64,000 nt of DNA from Virgibacillus aidingensis (GTDB lineage Bacteria > Bacillota > Bacilli > Bacillales > Amphibacillaceae): positions 1-64,000 of the forward strand of contig NZ_WIXN01000019.1 in assembly GCF_010994035.1 (NCBI RefSeq), written 5' to 3'. Of the stretch, positions 9,294 through 18,637 are shown piece by piece. Each line of letters begins with the position of its first letter. The stretch's first letter is position 1. The position numbers and the translations under genes are program-made. The notes under the pieces were generated by a model that ran no database searches, was not told the DNA's origin, and saw nothing but the letters and a program-made list of their open reading frames with translations.

Positions 9294-10157
9294 ATGTCTT
9301 ACGTTAAAGGCGGTCTCGTGATTTTAAAGGAAATGTTAAACAGTTTACCGCCATCAGAGAAAAAAATTGCCCAATATATTTTAGAAAATCCGGAGGAAGC
9401 GATATTACAAACAGCGTTAATGCTTGGAGAAAAAAGCAATACGAGCAGCGCTGCTGTCATCCGTCTTTGCAAATCCCTTGGGCTGAGCGGTTTCCAGGAA
9501 TTGAAAATCCGCGTTGCCGGCGATCTTCAGGCAGAGGAAAATACGGAATATCGTGACATTGAACCAAATGAAGGACTAAAAGACATCATGGATAAAGTTA
9601 CTTCCAATACGATCCAAACATTGCGGGAAACGATGGACATCATGAGTGAAAAAAGTCTTGCCGCTGCTGTTTCTGCTTTATCCAAAGCAAAATCCATCCT
9701 GTTTATCGGTGTGGGTGCCTCCTTCATTGCAGCAAATGATGCTGAACAGAAATTTTTGCGAATTAATAAAAATGCCTATGCATTTTCTGATGTGCATATG
9801 GCTGCAACCTCCATCGCCAACAAGGGAGAAGAGGACGTGGTAGTCGGCATTTCTTTTTCCGGCAATACCAGGGAAATTGCAAAACTGCTGGAGCTTGCCA
9901 AACAAAAAAATTGTACTACTATCAGCATCACCAAATACGGCAATTCACTCGTGAGTAAATGGACTGATATTTTATTACACACATCTGCTGCAAAGGAAGC
10001 GACGTTCAGAAGCGGTGCCACCTCCTCGAGAATTGCCCAGCTTCATATTATTGATATACTGCTCATGTGCATGGCATCCATGGGGTACGAGGAGACCATT
10101 AAGCATTTGGATGAAACGAGGAAAGCCGTGAACTTCTTAAGGGAGGGAGGAGAATAG
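9294..10157 (+). CDS. murR: MurR/RpiR-family transcriptional regulator
   Basis: A 287-residue regulator with an N-terminal RpiR-type helix-turn-helix (about residues 1-77; the stretch TSSAAVIRLCKSLGLSGFQELK is the recognition region) and a C-terminal SIS sugar-phosphate domain (about 125-255; GVGASFIAANDAEQKF and GISFSGNTREIAKLL are the ligand loops). In the family the effector is MurNAc-6P. It starts 12 bp after murK with AGAAGGTGAT in front, so the two are co-transcribed. It is the likely controller of the murQ promoter directly downstream, where an inverted repeat flanks the -35/-10 elements. Confidence 0.88.
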   Translation: MSYVKGGLVILKEMLNSLPPSEKKIAQYILENPEEAILQTALMLGEKSNTSSAAVIRLCKSLGLSGFQELKIRVAGDLQAEENTEYRDIEPNEGLKDIMDKVTSNTIQTLRETMDIMSEKSLAAAVSALSKAKSILFIGVGASFIAANDAEQKFLRINKNAYAFSDVHMAATSIANKGEEDVVVGISFSGNTREIAKLLELAKQKNCTTISITKYGNSLVSKWTDILLHTSAAKEATFRSGATSSRIAQLHIIDILLMCMASMGYEETIKHLDETRKAVNFLREGGE

Positions 10158-10200
10158 CGGCATGTGATTGAAATTTTATTACTGAAACATAAATACTATG

Positions 10201-10229
10201 TTGACAAAAAAATTCATAAAGTCTATAAT
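10201..10229 (+). promoter_or_regulatory. Sigma-A promoter of the murQ operon, flanked by an inverted repeat
   Basis: A consensus-perfect TTGACA (10201-10206), 17-bp spacer and TATAAT (10224-10229). AATACTATG at 10192-10200 abuts the -35, and its inverted copies CATAGTATA (10244-10252) and ATAGTATT (10253-10260) lie just downstream of the start site. This is a plausible operator for MurR. A perfect promoter inside a regulated sugar operon implies that control is by repression. Confidence 0.8.
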
Positions 10230-10262
10230 AAAATCAAATTTCACATAGTATAATAGTATTGA

Positions 10263-10276
10263 TGTAAGCGTTTCCC
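10263..10276 (+). promoter_or_regulatory. cre site (CcpA operator) downstream of the murQ promoter
   Basis: TGTAAGCGTTTCCC matches the Bacillus cre consensus TGWAAGCGYTTNCW at 13 of 14 positions. It lies about 27 bp downstream of the expected transcription start, a position at which CcpA-HPr(Ser-P) acts as a roadblock, so glucose repression of the whole operon is expected. Confidence 0.75.
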
Positions 10277-10324
10277 AATGAGAGAATAGTAGGTATTTTA
10301 GTGATGAGGAGCTTAAGTATACAT

Positions 10325-11236
10325 ATGGAATTATTTAAACTGACAACCGAACAAAGAAATCGGAATAGTATGAACTTGGATCAGATGTCTGTGGGGCAAA
10401 TGATAAAGTTGATCAATGAAGAGGATAAAAAAGTGGCTTTGGCGGTAGAAAAGGTGCTTCCACAAGTAGAAACCGCCATAGAAGCCACACACAAAGCTTT
10501 GAAAAAAGGAGGCAGAATATTTTACGTTGGCGCCGGAACAAGTGGAAGGGTAGGTGTCATGGATGCCTCGGAATGTCCTCCTACATTTATGACATCGCCT
10601 GATATGGTACAAACGGTAATGGCCGGCGGAAATAATGCTTTTTTTCAGGCTGTGGAAGGCTCTGAGGATCATGAAGCTAAGGGGGAGACAGATGTAAAGG
10701 ATAAAGGGGTGACAAAGAAAGATGTTGTTTTTGGAATTACTGCCAGCGGAAGAACTCCGTATCCGATAGGCGCTTTAAAATATGCCCGGAAACTCGGTGC
10801 ATATACCGTGTCTTTGTCCTGTAATGATAATTCGGTGATCAGTCAATTTGCCGACTGTTCTATCGAAGTAGTTGTCGGACCGGAAATTTTAACCGGCTCA
10901 ACAAGAATGAAAGCCGCAACGGCACATAAAATGATATTAAACATGATTAGTACAGCCGTAATGGTAAAACTTGGAAAAGTCTATGAAAATTTAATGGTAG
11001 ATGTCCATGCAAGCAACTACAAACTAAAGGAACGGGCAAAAACAAATATTATGGAAATCACTAAAGTATCCTATGAAAAAGCGGAGGAAGTTCTGAAGCA
11101 GACAAACCATGAGGTAAAACCGGCTATTGTCATGATTGAGGCAGATGTCTCCGTAGAGGAAGCAAAAGCAGCCATTGACAACAATAACGGCTTTGTGAGA
11201 AGGGCAATTGATTATTTTACTGAGAAACCCCATTAA
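10325..11236 (+). CDS. murQ: N-acetylmuramic acid 6-phosphate etherase
   Basis: Cytosolic lyase of about 303 residues that splits the D-lactyl ether of MurNAc-6P to give GlcNAc-6P and D-lactate, the committed step of MurNAc catabolism. The family opening LTTEQRNRNSMNLDQMSV, the SIS-domain loops VGAGTSGRVGVMDASECPPTF and GITASGRTPYPIGAL, and the GPEILTGSTRMKAATAHKMILNMIS block are all present; the Glu in DASECPPTF is the catalytic acid in the family. The ATG at 10325 gives the usual N-terminus; GTG/ATG codons at 10301/10304 overlap the AGGAG and are less likely. It is first in a regulated transcript with its own promoter. Confidence 0.95.
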   Translation: MELFKLTTEQRNRNSMNLDQMSVGQMIKLINEEDKKVALAVEKVLPQVETAIEATHKALKKGGRIFYVGAGTSGRVGVMDASECPPTFMTSPDMVQTVMAGGNNAFFQAVEGSEDHEAKGETDVKDKGVTKKDVVFGITASGRTPYPIGALKYARKLGAYTVSLSCNDNSVISQFADCSIEVVVGPEILTGSTRMKAATAHKMILNMISTAVMVKLGKVYENLMVDVHASNYKLKERAKTNIMEITKVSYEKAEEVLKQTNHEVKPAIVMIEADVSVEEAKAAIDNNNGFVRRAIDYFTEKPH

Positions 11237-11476
11237 TAGTTTCATGGCCGGGCGGGGTATGATACCCGGTTATAATAAGGCGCGTGGCTTTTAAACTATT
11301 AATGTGTTTCATATATTTTCAGCAGGTGGGCGCTTTTAGCAAAATTACCTGCATGATTGCAGCTGAGGCTTTCAGTCAGGGGGATTTGCAGCATAGGGGT
11401 ATGAAAGCAAAATAGACTTTGAAAAGTCCATTTCATGAAGGCCGGGCTGCAAAAAAATTCAAAGGGGGCAATTAAG

Positions 11477-12862
11477 GTGAAGAGAATGAATGGCAAACTT
11501 TTATTATTGTTTATCGCCATGTTTATGCTGGCATTTGTTGTTGCTTGCGGAGGTAACGGGGACACGGAAGAAGCCGGGACAGACACTGACGATACGGAGG
11601 ATACGGAAGATACTGATGGTTCTTCTGATGATGGAGGAGCATCCGACGGAGACGGAGAAATTTCCGGTGATCTGGAAATCCAGTATTTTGTAGGTGGATA
11701 TGGGGATTCCTGGTGGAAGGAAGTAATTTCCGACTTTCAGGAGGAATATCCAGATGTAAATATTATTGAGCATGCCGGACCGAATATTAACGAGGAAATG
11801 CGGTCCCGCTGGGTTGCCAATGATCCGCCTGATGTTGTTTATATTGACGGTGCGGGATCCAGTGAAACCCAAATGGTAGAAGATGGTCAATTAATGAATC
11901 TGGACGAATTTGTACAAGATATAGAATTGGAAAACGGAGATGCACTCCTGGACAGCTTTATTGTGGAACCTGCGACTTATGATGGTGAAATTTATTCCTT
12001 GCCTTTAGTCTTTGATACATGGGGCACATGGTATGACAGGGCGCTATTTGAAGAAAAAGGCTATGAAGTGCCAACGGATTTTGAAAGCTTTATGAGCTCA
12101 ATGGAAGAAATTAAAGAAGCAGAAGGCATTGATCCATTTGTCACTTCAGGACAACATCCTTATTATTTCCTTAGAGGAATGCTGAATCCGGCATTTGGCG
12201 CAGCAGGCGGGGATGAACTGCTGGCGGATGTGACTACAGGAGCCGAGGGAGCATGGACAAGTGAGCCAGTCGTGGAAATTATGGAAAAAGTGGAGAGGAT
12301 GGCACAGGAAGGAATGTTTGACTCTGGCCTTGGTGCTCTGAACCATACCCAATCCCAGATGAATTTCCTATTGCATGACAATGCTTTTGTTCCGGTAGGA
12401 TTCTGGCTTCCAAATGAAATGGCAAATGACATTCCGGAAGGGTTTGAGTTTGGATTTATTCCTTCCCCAATGCAGGACCCGGGTGAACCATATGCGATCG
12501 TACCGGATTTACGTCCGTTAGCCATTGCGGAAAACGCGGAAAATCCCGAAGCTGCCAAAGCATTTGTGGAATTTGTTTTCACCAGGGAATACGCCCTGTC
12601 GTTCTCTGAACATACAGGTGCCATTATGAACCTGACAGATGTTGATTTATCACAAAGTGACGATGTTCCGGTTTATTTAACGGAAGCAAATGAAATGATT
12701 AATGACCCCGAACAGGTGCAAATTTACCATATGCCGCATCCGATGAGTGCTGATCTGGAACAGCCGATCGGGGATGCATTAATGTCCTTAATGCTTGGAA
12801 ATAGTACGGCTGAGGAATTTGTCGAAGCAGCGGAAGCGGCCGCAGCGAACTACCGTAATTAA
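11477..12862 (+). CDS. Sugar ABC transporter substrate-binding lipoprotein (SBP family 1)
   Basis: Solute receptor of 461 residues. The signal ends in a lipobox (AFVVACGG) and leads into a long Asp/Thr/Glu linker, typical of lipoproteins of salt-tolerant Bacilli. The fold is MalE-like, with YFVGGYGDSWWKEVISDFQEEYPDVNI, the hinge block WVANDPPDVVYIDG, and a C-terminal AKAFVEFVFTREYAL region. The GTG at 11477 was chosen because AGGGGG lies 8 nt ahead; the longer frame from 11435 adds a non-signal leader. Its position after murQ and before two permeases makes MurNAc, GlcNAc or a small wall disaccharide the likely ligand (inference from context). Confidence 0.87.
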   Translation: MKRMNGKLLLLFIAMFMLAFVVACGGNGDTEEAGTDTDDTEDTEDTDGSSDDGGASDGDGEISGDLEIQYFVGGYGDSWWKEVISDFQEEYPDVNIIEHAGPNINEEMRSRWVANDPPDVVYIDGAGSSETQMVEDGQLMNLDEFVQDIELENGDALLDSFIVEPATYDGEIYSLPLVFDTWGTWYDRALFEEKGYEVPTDFESFMSSMEEIKEAEGIDPFVTSGQHPYYFLRGMLNPAFGAAGGDELLADVTTGAEGAWTSEPVVEIMEKVERMAQEGMFDSGLGALNHTQSQMNFLLHDNAFVPVGFWLPNEMANDIPEGFEFGFIPSPMQDPGEPYAIVPDLRPLAIAENAENPEAAKAFVEFVFTREYALSFSEHTGAIMNLTDVDLSQSDDVPVYLTEANEMINDPEQVQIYHMPHPMSADLEQPIGDALMSLMLGNSTAEEFVEAAEAAAANYRN

Positions 12863-13069
12863 AATGTTGATTAAAAGGGTGTGTGGAATATAGGGCAGAC
12901 ATGTCCTATATTCCATACAGCTATTTATTTTTTGAAGGTAGAAAGTGTAAGTTCACAGGAAATGGTGCTGCGTGAGTATACAGGCGCAGATGAAAATGAT
13001 TCTATTCGTTGGACTAAGGTTTCCGAAATGATGGACGGCAAGCCAAGTTTTTTAAGAAAGAGTGATTGG

Positions 13070-13963
13070 ATGGTACAATCAAGCAAACAAAAATACATAT
13101 TTTTAGCATTTTGTTTAGTGCCGACATTTATTATGTTTTGTATATTTACTTTATATCCCTTGTTCAGCGGCTTGTACTATTCATTTTTTGACTGGTCAGG
13201 TGCCTCGGCTAACCGGGAGTTTGTCGGTTTTGACAACTATGTACGACTGTTTAATGATGCAATTATTCCGCGTACGATTATTCATGACTATTTTCTGGTC
13301 GCAACAAAAATTATCGGTATTATGATTATGGCCTTATTTTTTGCGGTAGCTTTAACCCAATTGAAAATAAAAGAAGCACCGTTTTATCGGATTGTCTTCT
13401 TTTTTCCGAATATTATGTCTGTCGTTGTTATTGGTATTTTATGGACATTTATTTATAACCCTTCCATGGGACTGGTAAACTCCGGTTTGGAGTTTCTTGG
13501 ACTTGAATCACTGGCGCGTCCATGGCTGGGAAGTGAAACCTGGGCACTGCCAAGTCTTGTATTGCCATCCATTTGGGCGGGGATCGGTTTATTTCTTCTG
13601 ATGCTTATGGGAGGGATTTCCAATATATCCAAGAGCTATTATGAGGCAGCTGAAATAGATGGCGCGACAGAATGGCAGCAGTTTTGGAAAGTAACGCTGC
13701 CGCTTATATGGCCTCAAATTAAAATTTCCGTGCTGTATATTATCATTACAACGCTAAATGGTTCTTTTATCCTTGTACAGGTAATGACTGGTGGCGGACC
13801 CAACAATGCAACCCATGTCATGGGGTCATATTTATACCAGCAGGCTTTTGAACAATACAATTTTGGCTATGGAGCAACAATTGGCGTGATGATCCTGGTG
13901 CTTTCTTTAATTACCGTCTTGTTTTTCCAGTTCCTGATGCGCAGGGAGAAAGTTGAATACTAG
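13070..13963 (+). CDS. Sugar ABC transporter permease (MalF/UgpA type)
   Basis: Six-helix inner-membrane permease of 297 residues. The EAA loop that contacts the ATPase is seen as YYEAAEIDGATEWQQFWKVTLPLIWP near residue 200. Start choice is uncertain: ATG at 13070 gives the usual family length and an 8-residue cytoplasmic tail, but the frame is open upstream, with further ATGs at 12962 and 13027/13030 and no strong ribosome site at any of them. No ATP-binding subunit is encoded in this locus; in Bacilli such carbohydrate importers commonly share a general ATPase of the MsmX type. Confidence 0.87.
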   Translation: MVQSSKQKYIFLAFCLVPTFIMFCIFTLYPLFSGLYYSFFDWSGASANREFVGFDNYVRLFNDAIIPRTIIHDYFLVATKIIGIMIMALFFAVALTQLKIKEAPFYRIVFFFPNIMSVVVIGILWTFIYNPSMGLVNSGLEFLGLESLARPWLGSETWALPSLVLPSIWAGIGLFLLMLMGGISNISKSYYEAAEIDGATEWQQFWKVTLPLIWPQIKISVLYIIITTLNGSFILVQVMTGGGPNNATHVMGSYLYQQAFEQYNFGYGATIGVMILVLSLITVLFFQFLMRREKVEY

Positions 13964-14249
13964 CAGGGTTTTTATTGATGGGGTGTATTCAGGGAGATGG
14001 CTGCTTTTTTATCTTCCTGCATATTTGTCGGCAATCTTTATTCCGGGGAGTCCTGCATTCAAAATTGCCTGCAACATGAAAATCACACTCGGATTACCAC
14101 TCCTCAAAGGGAAAGAAGTCGCATCAATTATATCGCAGTATACAGTTTTTTTATTTAACATAAACAGCAAATCAATAAATCTGTTATCTAAATATTACTA
14201 ATAATTGTGCAGAGATAATAGATTAATAGAGAAAGAGGGAGGGTCCATA
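13964..14249. other. 286-bp gap between the two permease genes
   Basis: An unusually long interruption in an otherwise compact transport operon. On the minus strand a frame without stops runs from about 14200 to a stop near 14005 and reads like protein (for example CDIIDATSFPLRSGNPS and GLPGIKIADKYAGR). I recognise no family, and the start would be ATG GTT-like at best; a remnant of an inserted or ancestral gene is possible. A plus-strand frame at 13953-14201 is probably only its mirror. Confidence 0.3.
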
Positions 14250-15092
14250 GTGAGACGAACTGTCGGTCAGATGCTTGGCAGAACCGGAATTAGAATACCG
14301 TTAATACTTTGGACAATTGCCGTTTTGTACCCAATTATTTGGATGTTTATCGGTTCGTTTAAGTCGAATGCCGAAATTTACAGGAATCCATGGGGGTTGC
14401 CTGAGACGTTTAACTGGCAAAACTTTGCTGATGCCTGGACAAACTATAATATTGATACAAGTGTGTTTAATAGTTTGATTGTAACAGTAATAGGTGCGAT
14501 ATTAACGCTTGCAATGGCCATACCTACTGCTTATGCGATTGAACGCATTAACTTTCGGGGCAGCAGATTTTTATTCACGCTCTATATATCTGCCATGATG
14601 ATTCCTATGGTGCTTGGCTGGATTCCGTTATTTTTCCTGCTGATGGAACTGAATCTGCTGGATAATATATATGGGTTAGCCATTGTATATGCGGTCAGTC
14701 AGCTGCCGTTTACGATATTTGTGCTGACGAGTTTTATGAGTACGATTCCTAAGTCACTGGAGGAATCAGCAGCCATGGATGGCATGTCTCCTTATATGGT
14801 ATTATGGAAAATCATTACACCATTAAGTATGTCGGGTATTATTACTGTCACGATTATGAATACAATTCAATTCTGGAACGAGTATTTTATGGCGCTGATC
14901 TTCCTGCAATCATCGGAAAATTATACACTGGCACTGGCCATTGATTTTATTAGCAGTGAGGCCCAATACACAAATGCTTGGGGAACACTATTTGCCAGTC
15001 TTGTCATCGCCATAGTACCCGTTATTATCCTTTATGCCATCTTCCAGCGCCGAATTGCCAAAGGTATGACAGAAGGAGCGATTAAAGGATAA
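14250..15092 (+). CDS. Sugar ABC transporter permease (MalG/UgpE type)
   Basis: Second permease, 280 residues with six predicted helices. The EAA motif reads EESAAMDGMSPYMVLWKIITPLS near residue 170, and the N-terminal helix LILWTIAVLYPIIWMFIGSFKS matches the MalG-type partner. GTG at 14250 has a strong GGGAGGG 6 nt upstream; the longer frame from 14205 lacks one. It pairs with the first permease to form the membrane channel of the putative amino-sugar importer. Confidence 0.9.
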   Translation: MRRTVGQMLGRTGIRIPLILWTIAVLYPIIWMFIGSFKSNAEIYRNPWGLPETFNWQNFADAWTNYNIDTSVFNSLIVTVIGAILTLAMAIPTAYAIERINFRGSRFLFTLYISAMMIPMVLGWIPLFFLLMELNLLDNIYGLAIVYAVSQLPFTIFVLTSFMSTIPKSLEESAAMDGMSPYMVLWKIITPLSMSGIITVTIMNTIQFWNEYFMALIFLQSSENYTLALAIDFISSEAQYTNAWGTLFASLVIAIVPVIILYAIFQRRIAKGMTEGAIKG

Positions 15093-15896
15093 AACAAAGT
15101 GGCCGTCCATTATTGTATCAATAATTAATGGAACTATTATAAATTGCAGAATTAATCCTGTGGAAATTGACTTTTTCCCGGGATTTTTTCTTTGTTAATT
15201 CATAGGCAGTTGATTAGGTTATTTAACCATTTTTGGCTCACAGCAGCAGGCTGTCAGCATTTCTATTCGGCGGCGCAACCATTTAGCCTTTTAATGAAGG
15301 TGGTCAGATGAGAAAAAACGTCTTTTTATTATTTGTTGAACCAGGACCTTTTACCCGCCCTGAAAAAGTTTTCTTTATTTAAAGGGGGCGGAAATATCAT
15401 TTTATCACTGGCCCATATAAAATCAATCCAACTTTTTCGCTGCCTGGAAAGCTTTTACCACTCTTTATGTGGTAAGTCAGGCAGGGGCCTTTCTAATATA
15501 ACTTCTGCTAATCTCCCCGTAATATCTAAGTTTAAAAGTTCCTGGGACCCTCCAAAGAAAAATTTTAGCCCGCTGAGCTGAAATACGTATATTAGCAAGT
15601 CGGATATGAAGGTCTGCAGCATCTTATGATATCTTTGTAAACAAAGATACAATCTTTAGATGGGAGTTCTTTTGTCATATGACTTATTTCCTGTTTTCTC
15701 GATATTTCTATACCTATTTTACTATTTTGTGTTTTTTAGATATAGTTCCTTTTCATTATTTTTTAAAAATTTGAAAATGTGTATAGATATTTTAGAAATT
15801 ATCTGTTATTGTCATATTTAATAGAATACATAAGTGATTTCTGACATCATTGACCTAAAAAACGATAGAAAGGCAGGTGTTGTATTAAAAAAAGAG
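15093..15896. other. Long intergenic region before nagZ, no gene recognised
   Basis: About 800 bp. A hairpin TCCATTATTG/CAATAATTAATGGA at 15105-15132 follows the permease stop and may end part of the transcript. A perfect 20-bp palindrome, TATCTTTGT-AA-ACAAAGATA, sits at 15630-15649 and looks like an operator. Short frames on both strands (15333-15581 plus, 15455-15652 minus) have no ribosome site or recognisable content. Towards the right end the DNA becomes very AT-rich, with a possible -10 TAGAAT at 15822. Confidence 0.4.
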
Positions 15897-15910
15897 TATA
15901 AGCGTTTCCA
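15897..15910 (+). promoter_or_regulatory. cre site upstream of nagZ
   Basis: TATAAGCGTTTCCA matches the cre consensus TGWAAGCGYTTNCW at 13 of 14 positions and lies 112 bp before the nagZ start. Together with the site at 10263 it suggests that both halves of the wall-sugar locus answer to CcpA. Confidence 0.65.
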
Positions 15911-16021
15911 TCCGGCAAACATTAATCACCGGGAACAAGCACAACATAATTTAAGAATAAAATTTCGCAACAAGAGAACCGTACCGGTGTTGCAAGCCAA
16001 ATTATTGAAGGAGGAATATCT

Positions 16022-18043
16022 TTGAAGCCAAACCGATTGGTGATTGGTTTGTCGATTTTATGCATCATGATGTTCCCGCTCCAAATCTCTGCAAATCAGG
16101 CACCTGGAGAAAAGAATTATGATGAAATTGAAGAAATAATGAACAATATGACACTGGAAGAGAAGATCGGACAGTTGTTTATTGTTCATGTGTATGGCAC
16201 AACGCCAACAGACCCAGATTATGAAGATACAAATCTGAATAATAACCGAGGCGGAAAAAACTTTCAAGAGGTAATTGAAAATTATCACGTTGGCGGGGTC
16301 ATTTACTTTAATTGGACACAAAATATTGGAACTCCGCTGGATGCGCAGCAGGTAAATGAATTATCCAATGGCCTGCAGGAAATAGCGATGGAGGAGTCTT
16401 CCATTCCGCTCTTCATTTCAACTGACCAGGAAGGCGGCATTGTTCAAAGGGCGACAAGTCCTGCGACAGTTTTTCCGGGAAATATGGCCTTGGGAGCGAC
16501 AGGATCTGAATATTTAGCATCCGAAAGCGGCAGCATTCTTGGAAAAGAGATGAAGGCACTTGGTGTAAATATGAATTTTGCACCGACTGTGGATGTAAAT
16601 GTCAATCCGGACAATCCGGTGATTGGTGTCCGTTCTTACGGGGAAGATCCTGAACTGGTTTCAAAACTTGGAGTGGCGCAAATTACAGCGATGGAAAATG
16701 AAAACATCGTTGCTTCAGCAAAACACTTCCCTGGACACGGGGATACGGATGTAGATTCCCATTATGGGCTGCCTATCATTGAAAGTGATTTGGAAACATT
16801 ATATGAAGTGGATTTAAAACCATTCAGAGAAGCCATCGATGCAGGCATCGATTCGATTATGACAGCTCATATTGTTGTACCTGCATTGGATGATTCAGGA
16901 CTGCCGGCAACTCTTTCCAAACCGATACTTACCGATCTGCTGCGGGATGAAATGGGTTTTGAAGGTCTGATTATTACGGACAGTTTGGATATGGCCGGTG
17001 CTGATGTACTTCCTCCTGAAGAGGTACCTGTAGAGGCATTTAAGGCAGGAGCAGATATTTTACTGAACCCGCCGAATGTAGGACAGGCTTTTGAGAGTAT
17101 GGTCAGTGCTGTGGAATCCGGGGAGATCAGCATGGATAGAATAGATGAATCCGTTTTCCGAATTTTACAGACGAAAATGGATAATGGCTATTTTGAAGAT
17201 CCATTTACAGACCCGGAAGCTATCAATAATATTGGTACAGATCAGCATCTGCAGACAGCACAAGAGATCGCTGATAAAAGTATTACACTTGTGAAAAATG
17301 AAGATAACGTGCTGCCGCTGGAAGAAAACGAAAATGTTTTTGTTACCGGTCCTTCTCTGGCAAATCCGTCTGCCATTGCTGATCAATTGGCAAGCCAAGG
17401 TATAGAGGCGAACAGCTTTGCAACAGCAACAAGCCCATCTGAGGCACAAATTGCAGAAGCAGTGGATCAAGCGGAGGCTGCAGATAAGGTGATAGTTACC
17501 ACTTATACAGCAAATACCAACGCTGCCCAGCAGGATTTGGTACAAGCAATGATGGATACAGAAAAACCGGTAATAGCAGCAGCAATGCGCAATCCTTACG
17601 ATATGATGGTTTTCCCTGAAGTTGATGCATATTTAAATGCATACAGCTATCTCAATGTCTCGACCAGTTCAGTGGCAAAGGTGCTTGCAGGAGAAATTAA
17701 TCCATTTGGAAAGTTACCTGTTACCATTCCTGGTTTTTATGAAATTTTTCACGGCATTGATTATGTGGACCAGCCATTATCTGCTGAGGGGATGAAAGCA
17801 TTGGCAGATGACCTCCGGGAAGCAGGGGAAATAACCAGCGGGGAAGCATATAGGACGCTTTCCATGCACCTTACAGCAGTTCAGCAATATGAAGAAAGGG
17901 AGCAGCAGGAAAAAGTGCTCCGTCATATGGAAAGTTTCCAAATGCTGACAGAGCGTTATAAAGATACCGGTGTTATCTCGGATAAGGCTCACAGTTATCT
18001 GGATACCCGTACCATCAGACTCATTGAAAAATGGGAAGATTAA
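16022..18043 (+). CDS. nagZ: Secreted beta-N-acetylglucosaminidase NagZ (GH3) with C-terminal FIMAH-like domain
   Basis: Exported GH3 enzyme of 673 residues that removes non-reducing GlcNAc from peptidoglycan fragments. A signal peptide ending near ISANQA precedes the TIM barrel. The NagZ hallmark KHFPGHGDTDVDSHYGLP (about residue 235) contains the His-Asp dyad and the loop typical of this subfamily, and LIITDSLDMAGAD (about 320) holds the nucleophile Asp. A second alpha/beta domain, as in Bacillus subtilis NagZ, covers about 400-580. The last roughly 85 residues form a helical module with LSMHLTAVQQYEE and KVLRHMESFQMLTERY, matching the FIMAH type and the tail of NamZ. TTG start, AAGGAGG 7 nt upstream. 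Confidence 0.92.
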   Translation: MKPNRLVIGLSILCIMMFPLQISANQAPGEKNYDEIEEIMNNMTLEEKIGQLFIVHVYGTTPTDPDYEDTNLNNNRGGKNFQEVIENYHVGGVIYFNWTQNIGTPLDAQQVNELSNGLQEIAMEESSIPLFISTDQEGGIVQRATSPATVFPGNMALGATGSEYLASESGSILGKEMKALGVNMNFAPTVDVNVNPDNPVIGVRSYGEDPELVSKLGVAQITAMENENIVASAKHFPGHGDTDVDSHYGLPIIESDLETLYEVDLKPFREAIDAGIDSIMTAHIVVPALDDSGLPATLSKPILTDLLRDEMGFEGLIITDSLDMAGADVLPPEEVPVEAFKAGADILLNPPNVGQAFESMVSAVESGEISMDRIDESVFRILQTKMDNGYFEDPFTDPEAINNIGTDQHLQTAQEIADKSITLVKNEDNVLPLEENENVFVTGPSLANPSAIADQLASQGIEANSFATATSPSEAQIAEAVDQAEAADKVIVTTYTANTNAAQQDLVQAMMDTEKPVIAAAMRNPYDMMVFPEVDAYLNAYSYLNVSTSSVAKVLAGEINPFGKLPVTIPGFYEIFHGIDYVDQPLSAEGMKALADDLREAGEITSGEAYRTLSMHLTAVQQYEEREQQEKVLRHMESFQMLTERYKDTGVISDKAHSYLDTRTIRLIEKWED

Positions 18044-18074
18044 CAGGCAGCAATTTGTAAAGGAGGAAGATGGA

Positions 18075-18572
18075 ATGAAATATAAACCTGACAAAAAGAA
18101 ATCAAACATATACAAGAAAATTTCATTGCAAATTCTCTCCATTATGTATCTTCTTTTTTTGATTGTACATCAGGTTCATTCACCAACAACAGCGTATTTT
18201 ACTGATTCCAATATGGTGGAAGGAAAGATGGAAGCAGCCACTTCTTTTAATGAAGAGACTGAAGAGATCGAGGAAACAGAAGAAAATACGGTGGAATCCG
18301 AAAAGGATCAGGGTGAACCAAATCAGGAAAATACCAAATCAGAACTGAGTGATGAACAAAATGAACAACAACAAAAAAATCATAAAAATGAATCATCAGG
18401 TACTGAAATGGAAAATGAGGAAAATGAAAAAGAACAAAACAACCAAGAAACAAATCAAGGAGAAGCTGCAGTAGAAGAAGATATCAAAAAAGAAGAGGAT
18501 ACAGAACCAGAAGATACAGAGAATCAAAGAGATGATGATATCAAGGAAGAAACCGGAGAAGAAGATAATTGA
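18075..18572 (+). CDS. TapA-like exported matrix protein with Glu-rich tail
   Basis: A 165-residue protein 31 bp after nagZ and directly before a SipW peptidase and a TasA-like protein, the order of the Bacillus tapA-sipW-tasA operon. Residues 18-40 are hydrophobic and are followed by SPTTAYFTDSNMVEGKMEAAT, which looks like a SipW-dependent cleavage region (compare TFAYFSDSE in the TasA-like neighbour). The remaining 100 residues are low-complexity Glu/Asn/Gln, unlike the folded part of B. subtilis TapA, and it is shorter (165 against about 250). ATG at 18075 has AGGAGG 8 nt upstream. Role as fibre anchor or assembly factor is inferred from position. Confidence 0.6.
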   Translation: MKYKPDKKKSNIYKKISLQILSIMYLLFLIVHQVHSPTTAYFTDSNMVEGKMEAATSFNEETEEIEETEENTVESEKDQGEPNQENTKSELSDEQNEQQQKNHKNESSGTEMENEENEKEQNNQETNQGEAAVEEDIKKEEDTEPEDTENQRDDDIKEETGEEDN

Positions 18573-18637
18573 AGAATAAGCTGAATTCGAATGCCGGTAT
18601 GATAAACACTGTTATTTAACGCAAAGGGTGGTCAAAC

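Noticed and set aside
13953-14201. Plus-strand 82-codon ORF between the permeases
   Set aside because: Starts inside the upstream gene without a ribosome site; probably the mirror of the minus-strand remnant.
15333-15652. Overlapping ORFs on both strands in the nagZ upstream region
   Set aside because: No ribosome sites, no recognisable content, mutual overlap.
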